Source: Pseudomonas fluorescens
Lineage (GTDB): Bacteria > Pseudomonadota > Gammaproteobacteria > Pseudomonadales > Pseudomonadaceae
Assembly (NCBI RefSeq): GCF_900215245.1
Contig: NZ_LT907842.1
Location: forward strand, 5,642,001 to 5,706,000
Direction of reading: 5' to 3'
Length of the DNA: 64,000 nucleotides
Shown here one piece after another: positions 46,331-53,654 of this stretch. Position 1 is the stretch's first letter. Every line of letters begins with the position of its first letter. The position numbers and the translations under genes were made by a program. The notes under the pieces are model-generated. The model saw only the letters and a list, made by a program, of their open reading frames with translations. It searched no databases and was not told the DNA's origin.

Positions 46331-47221
46331 TCAAATCTTACACATTAGCATATCGACAGGATTTCTCCCATCCTCGTGTTCAGCAACGCCCAATTGCACA
46401 CTTACGCGAGAAATTGAGAGGTATATTGACATAGCCCGCCTCATCAATTCGACAAATGCCGGACTTAATTCAATTTGGCGCTTATTACATTTGAAGTAAC
46501 CCCGTATCTCTCCTTCTTTGATCATGCGCCGCATATGCGTTTTTGAGACGCCTAAGTGCGACGAAATTTCAACATAGGACGAGACGTTGTATCCGGTTTC
46601 TAGAGACCCGTTACGCAGGGCATCGGTATAAAGCGCAAGCATCGGCAAGTGACCGCCGTCCCGATTGAGAATCCATTTTGCTTCAGGCAAGATCTTATCG
46701 AGCAGGAAATCTGATTCAAGAATTTTTGCAAATCCACGAGCAAAAAACCGTAATAGATTCGGCGACCTTCCTAATCCGGATAACGAACTATCGTACGGAA
46801 AAATCATCTGCGCAGGGAGTAAACACGATTTGATCAACCGCGTGGCTTCGCACAACGTTTTATCAGTGGGTTGGAAACTACGCTGACGTCCGTCATGAAC
46901 GTGTATCTGAACGCCCATGTATCCACTTAAAACTAAAAATGAGAAATAAGTGTCCAGGCTGTTGCGAGACATATAACCTCGTCTCTGGCAAAAATCCTTA
47001 ACCTTGGACAATGGGACCTTTTCATCTTCATAGCTAAAACTCAGCAAAGATAGGGCCACCATAAATCTGTCATACTTCAAAAGATTTTTATAAAAATAAG
47101 GTTTTTCTCGATAACTTTCCATTATCAAATCAAAATGTAGAAGAACAGCTTCGTCTATATCGGCTCGCGTCATTTCGGAACTGGTCTCTTTAATATACTC
47201 AAGCAGATCAGTTATGTTCAT
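46331..47221 (-). CDS. Unknown protein with helix-turn-helix-like C-terminus (296 aa)
   Basis: A 296-residue protein I do not recognise. It is charged and mostly helical, with no signal peptide or membrane segment. Residues about 215-255 (SSYVEISSHLGVSKTHMRRM, then IKEGEIRGYF) look like a winged helix-turn-helix, and residues 65-110 (VPLSKVKDFCQRRGYMSRNS) look like a second, weaker one. A DNA-binding regulator is therefore plausible, possibly controlling the BdlA-like and GGDEF genes downstream on the same strand. Its A+T-rich codon use fits the island. The ATG at 47221 has a weak ribosome binding site (GAGTAGATG region). Confidence 0.65.
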   Translation of the reverse strand: MNITDLLEYIKETSSEMTRADIDEAVLLHFDLIMESYREKPYFYKNLLKYDRFMVALSLLSFSYEDEKVPLSKVKDFCQRRGYMSRNSLDTYFSFLVLSGYMGVQIHVHDGRQRSFQPTDKTLCEATRLIKSCLLPAQMIFPYDSSLSGLGRSPNLLRFFARGFAKILESDFLLDKILPEAKWILNRDGGHLPMLALYTDALRNGSLETGYNVSSYVEISSHLGVSKTHMRRMIKEGEIRGYFKCNKRQIELSPAFVELMRRAMSIYLSISRVSVQLGVAEHEDGRNPVDMLMCKI

Positions 47222-47819
47222 CTACTCAAGAAAACCTCTTAATAATAATTAGGCAAATTGCTACTCGCAGTGTTCGGAGTATATACGTATTCCAACGGCT
47301 GGCTGATTCACCCCAAAAATGTTTTTATGGCCTTGCATCGCCTCCAATGCGTTCGGCTGGGCGCACATCAGATCGACTCGTATCGCTAGTGCTGCCTATC
47401 GAAAGGCCATGATCGCCCAAATGTGCCGCACGCCGTAATCAGAGCTATCATTGCGCGTTCAACACCGCCATTCTCTAAAGAAAGTGGCACAAGCCCATGG
47501 AATACGTCGGTTGCGCTACCTTACTCGCACCATTAAACATCCAACCCATACGTAAGAATAGAAGACGACGAAACTCAATTCGCTCAGCTCTACCAGGTTG
47601 TAGGGAATGTCTACTTGATGTGCCATTGTTACGGAGTGACACGCAAATCGAGTGCCGTTTGTGGAGCGTTCGATTGACTTCTATTGCCGCCGAAGGTCGC
47701 TAACCTCAGCATCTGGCCGTTAGTGGATGCTCAGCCTTAGTCACGAGCACAATCCCGCGTCCATTCGAGCAGAGATATGCTGATAACTGCGCCTGAAATT
47801 CGCGGATAAAAAGGCATCG

Positions 47820-47854
47820 TTGCGGAAGCGATGCAAAAAATTGCGGAAGCGATG
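47820..47854. repeat. Tandem 14-base direct repeat
   Basis: TTGCGGAAGCGATG occurs at 47820-47833 and again at 47841-47854, a period of 21 bases. It lies about 60 bases from the 3' end of tRNA-Cys. Two closely spaced identical arms could be recombinase or regulator binding sites, or a chance short duplication. Confidence 0.6.
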
Positions 47855-47871
47855 ACCAAATTGCAGCCAAT

Positions 47872-47904
47872 AAAAAACCCCGTAGACGTTAATCTACGGG
47901 GTTT
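47872..47904 (-). terminator. Intrinsic terminator of tRNA-Cys
   Basis: A near-perfect stem (AAACCCCGTAGA with TCTACGGGGTTT, six-base loop) followed on the minus strand by a run of six T residues. It lies directly downstream of the minus-strand tRNA-Cys, which shows that the tRNA is transcribed alone. Confidence 0.9.
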
Positions 47905-47911
47905 CTAAGAG

Positions 47912-47985
47912 TGGAGGCCGAGGTCGGAATCGAACCGGCGTAGGCGGATTTGCAATCCGCTGCATAACCATTTTGCTACTCGGCC
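47912..47985 (-). tRNA. tRNA-Cys (anticodon GCA)
   Basis: A 74-base cloverleaf on the minus strand. The acceptor stem is GGCCGAG/CTCGGCC, the discriminator U is followed by an encoded CCA, the anticodon arm is CGGAT-TGCAA-ATCCG with GCA, and the T loop is TTCGATT. The T stem (GCCGG/CCGAC) has one C-A mismatch at position 50-64. In Pseudomonas the usual tRNA-Cys sits in a Gly-Cys-Leu tRNA group near pgsA; this one is alone with its own terminator, so it may be an extra copy. Its 3' end faces the low-G+C island, the usual side for integration. Confidence 0.93.
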
Positions 47986-48140
47986 TCAAACGATCAATGT
48001 CATTACCATCAACATTCACCGCATAAAAACTTGAGTGGGCTATAGAACCCTGCCTCTACTCTAACTCATTGAATACATTGAAGTTTTTAATGCTTCGTTG
48101 CGTTCGATGGGCGCCATTATGTACTCATTTGCTTTTTGCT

Positions 48141-48188
48141 GCAACCCCTTGATTTCAAAAATATTTCGTATTGGCATCAAGGGGTTGC
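48141..48188. repeat. 13-base inverted repeat downstream of the PvdQ-type acylase gene
   Basis: GCAACCCCTTGAT (48141-48153) is exactly repeated in inverse at 48176-48188, with a 22-base A+T-rich spacer. It lies ten bases beyond the acylase stop on the minus strand and is followed on that strand by GCAGCAAAAAGC. It may work as a large-loop terminator. The spacing would also fit a recombination or transposon-end remnant between the tRNA and the acylase gene. Confidence 0.55.
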
Positions 48189-48197
48189 GCACCTGCC

Positions 48198-50477
48198 CTA
48201 CTCCTTGATGACGTGCTCATGGTACTGCGGGTCGGCCTTTATCTGGGCTTCGGTGAAGGGCAGTCGGCGCAGTTTTTTCTCGGAGAAGGCTTGAGCCTGG
48301 TCCTTCGAGTGTTTCGACGCGGGATTGCTGGATTCGGAGAATGCCAACACGCCCAGGGCTTGGGGGCCTTGGTCGTCGAAGGTGACGATTTGCAGGTAGC
48401 TGGTGCCGCTGACCACTTCACGTTTGCCGTCGGCACGCGGCACGCTTTGCATGGCGTTGTAGATGCCCAGTTGCTGCGGGCCACCGTGCATGGGGGTTTG
48501 GCCGGAGATTTGGATGTCGCCCCAGCGGCTCAGGCCGTGTGTGCTGACGTCGGCGGTGGAGGCCAGCATGGCTTCGCGCAGGGCGTTGGCGACCGGCTCG
48601 CGCTCAATGGCCAGGCCGCGTGGCGTGGTCAAGGGGTGTGCGGGGTCGAAGGCGACGCGCCAGGCGTCAGGGATTTGCTGCAGGTGTTCGACCAGGTTGA
48701 TGAAGTGCACCAGGCCGATACCGCTGTCGAGGTTGGCGTGCCGGTCCCAGGTTTTCAGGCCGGTGCACAGTGGTTCAAGCGCAGCCGCGTCAGCGCCCAG
48801 GTGCTTGGCGCAGAATTCAAGCAGGTCGGGCATCACCAGGCCCGCGAGGTACACCTCGTTGTCCATGACCATGTCTTGCAGGTCGGCCACGCTGATCGGT
48901 TGTTGTTCCAGGGATTGCAGGCGCTGCACGGCAAATCGCGCACGGGGGCCGAGGCCGATGTGGTCCTGGCTGATCACCGGGGAGAAACCGCTCAATGGCG
49001 CCTTGGGGTTGACCATCCACGCCGAGTCGTTGGCGTGTTGCACATAGTCGGTACGCTGCAATTGCGGCAGTTGGTCGGCCGCGAAGATGCCCGGTTGCGC
49101 CGCGCGCGGGTCGATGTCCCAGGCACAGGCGCTGCGGGCGCCGTCGAGCATGATCAGTTGCAGGCCGGCGCGAGGATCGCTGCATTGCGCAAGTTTGGCA
49201 GCGCTGACGTTGGGCACCACCGACAGGTTCATGTACAGGCTCTGGCCCTGGTCATCGGCAGCCAGGGTGTTGACCCACGGGATACCTTGCAGGGTGTGCA
49301 CCGAGGTTTGCAGCGCCTTGAGGCTGCCGGCGCGGTTCACCGCGTCCCACTGTTGCAGCACGCGGTCATTGCCCAGGTTGGCATCACGCAGGCTGAACGC
49401 GTAGTGGTTGTCCCAGTCGAGTTTGCCGGGCCACTGCACCACCGGGCCGAATTGCGAGCTGTAGACCGTATGGCTCACACTTTTGACGCTGCCGTCGGCT
49501 TGTTTGACCTGCACCTTGACGGAGGTCTGGTCGAGGGGAATGGACTTGCCATCCAGCACATAGCGCGTGGCATCCTTGGGGTCCAGGGTGAGGCGATACA
49601 GCGTGAAGTGCTTGGAGGTATCGACCGTGTGCGTCCAGGCCACATGCTGGTTAAAGCCGATGTTGATCACCGGCAAGCCGGGCAACGCGGCGCCCATCAC
49701 GTCCAATTGGCCGGGGATGGTCAAGTGCATTTCATAAAAGCGCATGCCACCGGCCCAAGGGAAATGCGGGTTTGCCAACAACATGCCGCGACCATTGAAC
49801 GAACGGTCACGGCCTACGGCCACCGCGTTGCTGCCCCTGTCCAGGGTGAAGCGCTGCTGGTGGGCGGCAGCCAGTTCAAACGCTTTGGTGTTGGACGGCA
49901 CGCTGGCGGTGGCTTGAGGCGGTGTCGCGCCGACCAAGGCTTCGGCGAATTGGCCGACACCGCCTTCAACCAACAACCTGCGCGTCAGCTTGACCAGGTC
50001 TTCAACGTTCAAGGGCCTTACCCACGCCGCCTGGCACTGCGCCGGCGCACCCTGCTCTTTAAGGTAGCGGTTGTAGCCAGCCACATAACCTTCAATACGC
50101 TGCTGAATCTGCGGCGGCTGCGCCTTCCAGAAAGCGGCAACGGCTTGCGGCGTATTCAGCCAGGTGAAAAACACATCACTGGCGAGGTTGTTACGCGCTT
50201 CCAGGGTCGACTGGTCGGGGCCGAAAAACCGTGCACGCTCACCGTTCACCGTGACCACTTCATTGGCCAGCAGGCACAGGTTGTCCTGGGCATAGGCGTA
50301 ACCGATGCCGTACCCCAGGCCGCGCTCATCCGAGGCGCGAATGTGCGGTACGCCGAACGTGGTGCGGCGAATATCCGCCGAAGTCTGTGCCACTGACTCG
50401 CGCGCCGATGCGGCAACGCTCAACCCCAGCAACAGTCCCGCCACACACGCCCTGGACAACCCGTTGGAAATAATCAC
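48198..50477 (-). CDS. pvdQ: PvdQ-type acyl-homoserine-lactone/pyoverdine acylase
   Basis: A 759-residue Ntn-hydrolase precursor. I set the start at GTG 50477 (GTGGGG upstream; product starts MIISNGLSRACVAG), which gives a clean signal peptide ending ASARES; the frame is open to 50528. The alpha subunit is followed by the self-cleavage site and beta-subunit N-terminal nucleophile Ser216 in DRGSNAVAVG. The beta chain has NPHFPWAGGMRFYEMHLTIP, INIGFNQHVAWTHTVDTSKH and a late NDSAWMVNP segment. Residue-by-residue similarity to P. aeruginosa PvdQ (762 residues) is high as I remember it. It removes acyl chains from long-chain AHLs and from pyoverdine precursors in the periplasm. No pyoverdine genes adjoin it here. 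Confidence 0.92.
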   Translation of the reverse strand: MIISNGLSRACVAGLLLGLSVAASARESVAQTSADIRRTTFGVPHIRASDERGLGYGIGYAYAQDNLCLLANEVVTVNGERARFFGPDQSTLEARNNLASDVFFTWLNTPQAVAAFWKAQPPQIQQRIEGYVAGYNRYLKEQGAPAQCQAAWVRPLNVEDLVKLTRRLLVEGGVGQFAEALVGATPPQATASVPSNTKAFELAAAHQQRFTLDRGSNAVAVGRDRSFNGRGMLLANPHFPWAGGMRFYEMHLTIPGQLDVMGAALPGLPVINIGFNQHVAWTHTVDTSKHFTLYRLTLDPKDATRYVLDGKSIPLDQTSVKVQVKQADGSVKSVSHTVYSSQFGPVVQWPGKLDWDNHYAFSLRDANLGNDRVLQQWDAVNRAGSLKALQTSVHTLQGIPWVNTLAADDQGQSLYMNLSVVPNVSAAKLAQCSDPRAGLQLIMLDGARSACAWDIDPRAAQPGIFAADQLPQLQRTDYVQHANDSAWMVNPKAPLSGFSPVISQDHIGLGPRARFAVQRLQSLEQQPISVADLQDMVMDNEVYLAGLVMPDLLEFCAKHLGADAAALEPLCTGLKTWDRHANLDSGIGLVHFINLVEHLQQIPDAWRVAFDPAHPLTTPRGLAIEREPVANALREAMLASTADVSTHGLSRWGDIQISGQTPMHGGPQQLGIYNAMQSVPRADGKREVVSGTSYLQIVTFDDQGPQALGVLAFSESSNPASKHSKDQAQAFSEKKLRRLPFTEAQIKADPQYHEHVIKE

Positions 50478-50714
50478 GCAAACCCCACAGTCAAATTGAA
50501 CACCCTCACAGGGGGCTATTCCCCCCACATAGGGACGCAGACAGCCGGGAATAATTTAGACGTGAGCATGTTTATTGGCGGCGATTGACGTGTGACAAAC
50601 AGGATACCGACAAATTTTCTACATGAAGGACTTCATGATTTCCGTGGCTGGTTCGTCTAATTAACCAAGAGCGCCATCATTTTCCTGATCAGGCTCTGAT
50701 AAGGAGTTTTTCGC
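50478..50714. promoter_or_regulatory. Divergent region between pvdQ and the winged-helix gene
   Basis: The 237 bases contain two palindromes: CATGAAG-GA-CTTCATG (50622-50637) and CCTGATCAGG (50684-50693). The second lies 22 bases before the ATG at 50715 and may be an operator for the small winged-helix protein itself. The ribosome binding site AAGGAG precedes that ATG. No Fur box is evident. Confidence 0.45.
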
Positions 50715-51107
50715 ATGTACAACTCGCACCTGCCCACGGACGGACCTTCACCGGCGGCCGACGCCAATTTTGGCGGCGGCGCACACGCGTTCGGCAAAGC
50801 GCCGGGCAAGCAGCCCGAGCAACAGGGCAACCAGCGTATTCGCCACTTGCTCAAGTGTTTCGGTTTGCGCACCAGCCTGATTCGGCTCAAGGTCATCGAC
50901 GCCCTCCTCACCGCTGCCGACAACCAACGCACCCTCGGCGTGCGTGGCGTGCACAGCCATTTGCTGGCGCTGGGCATTCCGTTGTCGTTTCTAAGCGTGC
51001 GTGAGGTCCTCAAGCGCCTGTGCGCCGAGGGCGTGATTACCCTCAATGAAGATAAAAGCTACAGCCTCCATGCAGAGGCCGCCAAACTCCTCAACGGGCA
51101 CGCCTGA
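50715..51107 (+). CDS. Small winged-helix protein (Fur-like fold, often annotated Fe/Zn uptake regulator)
   Basis: A 130-residue protein with a disordered Pro/Gly-rich first 40 residues, then a winged helix (RHLLKCFGLRTSLIRLKVID, LLALGIPLSFLSVREVLKRL, LCAEGVITLNEDKSYSL). The helix arrangement is that of the Fur N-terminal domain, but the C-terminal metal-binding dimerisation half of Fur is missing: there are no His/Cys clusters. Similar Pseudomonas proteins carry the label Fe2+/Zn2+ uptake regulation protein. It could bind DNA without metal. AAGGAG precedes its ATG. Confidence 0.65.
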   Translation: MYNSHLPTDGPSPAADANFGGGAHAFGKAPGKQPEQQGNQRIRHLLKCFGLRTSLIRLKVIDALLTAADNQRTLGVRGVHSHLLALGIPLSFLSVREVLKRLCAEGVITLNEDKSYSLHAEAAKLLNGHA

Positions 51108-51134
51108 CGCGCTTGGCCGAATCGCCTGGCGGAC

Positions 51135-51329
51135 TCAGAAGTTAGGCTTGACCTTGCGACGCATGATGCCGTTGATCACGACCACAGTGACCGCCACGGC
51201 GATGGCAATGTACTGGAACGTTTTCTCGCTGATGACGCCGGTGTTCTGCAGGTAGGACAGGCCAAACATCGTCCCCAGTACCACCAGAGAAATCAGAATC
51301 GAATATTTCAAACGTTGTTTTTGGGTCAT
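51135..51329 (-). CDS. Small two-helix membrane protein (64 aa)
   Basis: A 64-residue protein starting at ATG 51329 (AGGA at the right distance). It begins MTQKQRLKYSILISLVVLGT and has two hydrophobic helices (about 9-27 and 38-56) flanked by Lys/Arg, ending in RRKVKPNF. The frame extends to 51389, but the added residues are not protein-like. It is an inner-membrane protein of unknown function, converging on the winged-helix gene 28 bases away. Confidence 0.7.
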   Translation of the reverse strand: MTQKQRLKYSILISLVVLGTMFGLSYLQNTGVISEKTFQYIAIAVAVTVVVINGIMRRKVKPNF

Positions 51330-51501
51330 GACGGGGTCCTGAAGCTGATAAATGTATCCACTGTGTATCGCCGAGCATGCCAAGCGCATACCCGGTAACG
51401 GGGATGGCGCGGGGTCGGCAGGGTCCTATGTTACAGGCGCTGAAAATTTTTGGCTTGTTCCACGCCTGATTGAACCTGTCGGTACTTTAGAGGATTTCAA
51501 A

Positions 51502-51639
51502 ATGCTCCGTCGAATCACCCTGCTGATTCCATTGCTGATCATGCTGAGCATGAGCGGCTGCTTCTTTTTCCCCCACGGCGGTGGCGGTGGCTGGCACGAC
51601 CACCGCTATGACGATGGCCACGGCTACGAACGCCGCTGA
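51502..51639 (+). CDS. Small lipoprotein with His/Gly-rich tail (45 aa)
   Basis: A 45-residue protein from ATG 51502 (AGAGGA upstream). A signal peptide with lipobox LSMSGC (acylated Cys about 19) is followed by a tail of FFFPHGGGGGWHDHRYDDGH, rich in His, Gly and Asp, which could bind metal. The frame is open from 51352, but the ribosome binding site and signal peptide favour the internal start. Similar tiny lipoproteins are common in Pseudomonas. Function unknown. Confidence 0.68.
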   Translation: MLRRITLLIPLLIMLSMSGCFFFPHGGGGGWHDHRYDDGHGYERR

Positions 51640-51649
51640 TAGCCTGTGA

Positions 51650-51678
51650 GTCTCGCTTTGCATTGCGCAAAGCGAGAC
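51650..51678. terminator. Convergent hairpin between lipoprotein and ABC permease genes
   Basis: A perfect 12-pair stem (GTCTCGCTTTGC at 51650-51661 with GCAAAGCGAGAC at 51667-51678, five-base loop) lies 10 bases past one stop and 9 bases from the other. It probably ends transcription from both sides, although the T runs are short. Confidence 0.75.
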
Positions 51679-51687
51679 CCTTGCCGT

Positions 51688-52458
51688 TCAGCCGGCGTGC
51701 ACCCATCGCTGGTGCAGCCACCGCGCAAACGCATCCAGGGCAAACCCCAATAGCCCGATCAACAGCACCATCGCCATCAACTCCGAATAGGCCAGGCGAT
51801 CACGCGTGTCGAGAATGTAATACCCCAACCCGGCACTGACCCCGAGCATTTCGCACGGCACCAACACAATCCACAGAATGCCGATGGCCAGGCGCACGCC
51901 GGTCAGCACATGCCCCACTACGCCGGGAATAATCACCCGCCGCAAGGTTTCCCAGCGCGTCGCACTCAGGCTTTGACTCAACTGCAGCCACCGCGGGTCC
52001 AACTGCCGCACGCCCGCGGCCGTATTGAGCATGATCGGCCACACAGCGGCAAACGCCAGCAGGAAGTAAATAGGTGAGTCACCCACGCCCATCAACATCA
52101 CCACGATAGGCATCCAGGACAGCGGCGAGATCATTCGCAGAAACTGAAAGGCCGGCGTGGTGGCCGCCTCCAGGTTGCGCGAACTGCCCACCAGCAAGCC
52201 CAGTGGCACCCCCACCAGTAACGCGAGAAACAACCCGACGAAAATTCGCTTGAGGCTAACCGCGATGTGCAGATAGAGCTCACCGCGCCCAAGCAATTCC
52301 CACAGGCTGCTCAAGGTCGCCGCCAGCGAGAAACGTGCCGACAGGCCATCGGCCGCGCCAAACACCTTTACCCCCAGCCACCACAGCACCAGCAAACCTG
52401 CCAGGCCGCTTATTCCGAGCAACCAGCCAGGCCATATGACGGTTTTGCCGTTGTTCAA
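51688..52458 (-). CDS. ABC transporter permease (sulfonate/nitrate/taurine type)
   Basis: A 256-residue inner-membrane permease of the SsuC/TauC/NrtB type with about six helices. The EAA-loop region is visible as QLDPRWLQLSQSLSATRWET and LRRVIIPGVVGHVLTGVRLA, where the ATPase docks. It is the last gene of a minus-strand operon in which the binding protein, ATPase and two enzymes precede it; its start overlaps the binding-protein stop by 4 bases (translational coupling). The substrate is unknown: the family carries sulfonates, taurine, nitrate, thiamine precursors and aromatic acids. Confidence 0.88.
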   Translation of the reverse strand: MNNGKTVIWPGWLLGISGLAGLLVLWWLGVKVFGAADGLSARFSLAATLSSLWELLGRGELYLHIAVSLKRIFVGLFLALLVGVPLGLLVGSSRNLEAATTPAFQFLRMISPLSWMPIVVMLMGVGDSPIYFLLAFAAVWPIMLNTAAGVRQLDPRWLQLSQSLSATRWETLRRVIIPGVVGHVLTGVRLAIGILWIVLVPCEMLGVSAGLGYYILDTRDRLAYSELMAMVLLIGLLGFALDAFARWLHQRWVHAG

Positions 52459-53654
52459 ACGCCAATCTCCTCGTGCCGCTCGTAACCGTCCGGCAGGCCG
52501 AAGGTCTGCATGCCACCCACCGACTCGATCGCCTGACGGACAAAACGGTCGTCGACCAGGTCTTTGGCCACGAAGGCCGGGTCCAGATCGGCGAGAAAGC
52601 GCTTGTCGCCTTCGATCAACGTGTCCTTCAAGCGCCGCACCAGTTCCTCGGTGTAGCTGGGGAACGGATAAGGTTGGAAGTCGATGCGGTGCTCATCCCA
52701 GTTGGCGTGCTGGATCGCGCCGTCGGCGAGGTAAGCGGCGCGGTCGGCAGCCGCCGGCGCGAGGACTTTGCTCAATACTGGTTCAGCATGCGGGGTGTAG
52801 CGGTTCGGTCCGTCCTTGGACAGCAGTTTCACCGCCTCTTCGCGGTTATCACGCGTCCACACCTGGGCCTTGACGATGGCATTCACCACCTTCTGCGACC
52901 ATTCCGGGCGGTTGGTCAGGTCATGCTCGTGCATGAACACCACGCAGCACGCATGGTTGCGCCAGACGTCACCGGTAAATCGTTGCACACGCCCGACCTT
53001 GAGGTTTTCCGCCAGCGCGTTGAACGGCTCGGCGACGATATAGCCATCGATGCGTTTGCTGGCCAGGGCCGGCGGCATGTCGGAAGGCGGCAGCACGATC
53101 AGGTTGACTTCATTGGCCGCAATCTCAGTACCGGCAGCACGTGTCACGGGCGTCAGGCCGTTGTCGCGGAACAACTGCTGCACCACCACGTTGTGAATCG
53201 AATACCAGAATGGAATCGCCACCGACTTGCCGCCCAGTTGCTTCACCTCGGTAATGCCTGGCGACACGGTCAAGCCGGAGCCGCCGACGTGGTTCCAGGC
53301 CACCACTTTTGCCGGGACTTTGCTGCCGTAGCGTGCCCACACTGTCATCGGCGAGAGCAGGTGAATCACGTTGACCTGCCCGGAAATAAACGCCTCGATC
53401 ACCTGGGCCCAACTGCGCAACAGCACAGGGCGCTCGGCCTTGATGCCCTCGGCTTCGAACAGGCCGTTGTTGTGCGCAACCAGCAGCGGTGTCGCATCGG
53501 TGATCGGCAAGTAGCCGATCCGCACCGGCGCATCCGGCTCGCTGGCGGCGCGGGCGTGCAGGCTGCTCAGCAGCGGCATGGCACCGGCGGCACTGAGCAC
53601 GGCGGACAGTTTGAGAAAGTCACGGCGCGAGTGAGTGAGGTCATCCAGACACAT
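52455..53654 (-). CDS. ABC substrate-binding protein, NrtA/SsuA-like, Tat-exported
   Basis: About 399 residues from ATG 53654 (CCGGAG upstream; product starts MCLDDLTHSRRDFLKLSA). SRRDFLK is a twin-arginine signal, so the protein folds before export to the periplasm. The mature part starts near EPDAPVRIGYLPITDATPLL and contains the NMT1/CmpA-type segments HNNGLFEAEGIKAE, VNVIHLLSPMTVWARYGSKV and GYIVAEPFNALAEN. Tat export and this binding-site style are typical of the nitrate/bicarbonate/sulfonate group. Neighbouring flavin-type and AhpD-like genes suggest an organic, not inorganic, ligand. Confidence 0.87.
   Translation of the reverse strand: MCLDDLTHSRRDFLKLSAVLSAAGAMPLLSSLHARAASEPDAPVRIGYLPITDATPLLVAHNNGLFEAEGIKAERPVLLRSWAQVIEAFISGQVNVIHLLSPMTVWARYGSKVPAKVVAWNHVGGSGLTVSPGITEVKQLGGKSVAIPFWYSIHNVVVQQLFRDNGLTPVTRAAGTEIAANEVNLIVLPPSDMPPALASKRIDGYIVAEPFNALAENLKVGRVQRFTGDVWRNHACCVVFMHEHDLTNRPEWSQKVVNAIVKAQVWTRDNREEAVKLLSKDGPNRYTPHAEPVLSKVLAPAAADRAAYLADGAIQHANWDEHRIDFQPYPFPSYTEELVRRLKDTLIEGDKRFLADLDPAFVAKDLVDDRFVRQAIESVGGMQTFGLPDGYERHEEIGV

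Larger units (their letters stand above)
47222..47911. other. 690-base stretch without a supported gene
   Basis: Between the unknown regulator-like gene and the tRNA-Cys terminator there is no convincing gene. One 68-codon frame at 47497-47703 has no ribosome binding site or family. The left end must hold the promoter of the minus-strand gene at 47221. The right part holds a 14-base direct repeat (47820 and 47841) and the tRNA terminator (47872-47904). It reads as decayed island DNA. Confidence 0.5.

Noticed and set aside
47497..47703. A 68-codon frame in the gap before tRNA-Cys
   Set aside because: No ribosome binding site, no family and an Arg/Ser-rich random composition.
48171..50396. A 741-codon plus-strand open frame antisense to pvdQ
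   Set aside because: It mirrors pvdQ exactly, is extremely rich in Val/Gly/His/Gln as high-G+C antisense frames are, and shows no family motif.
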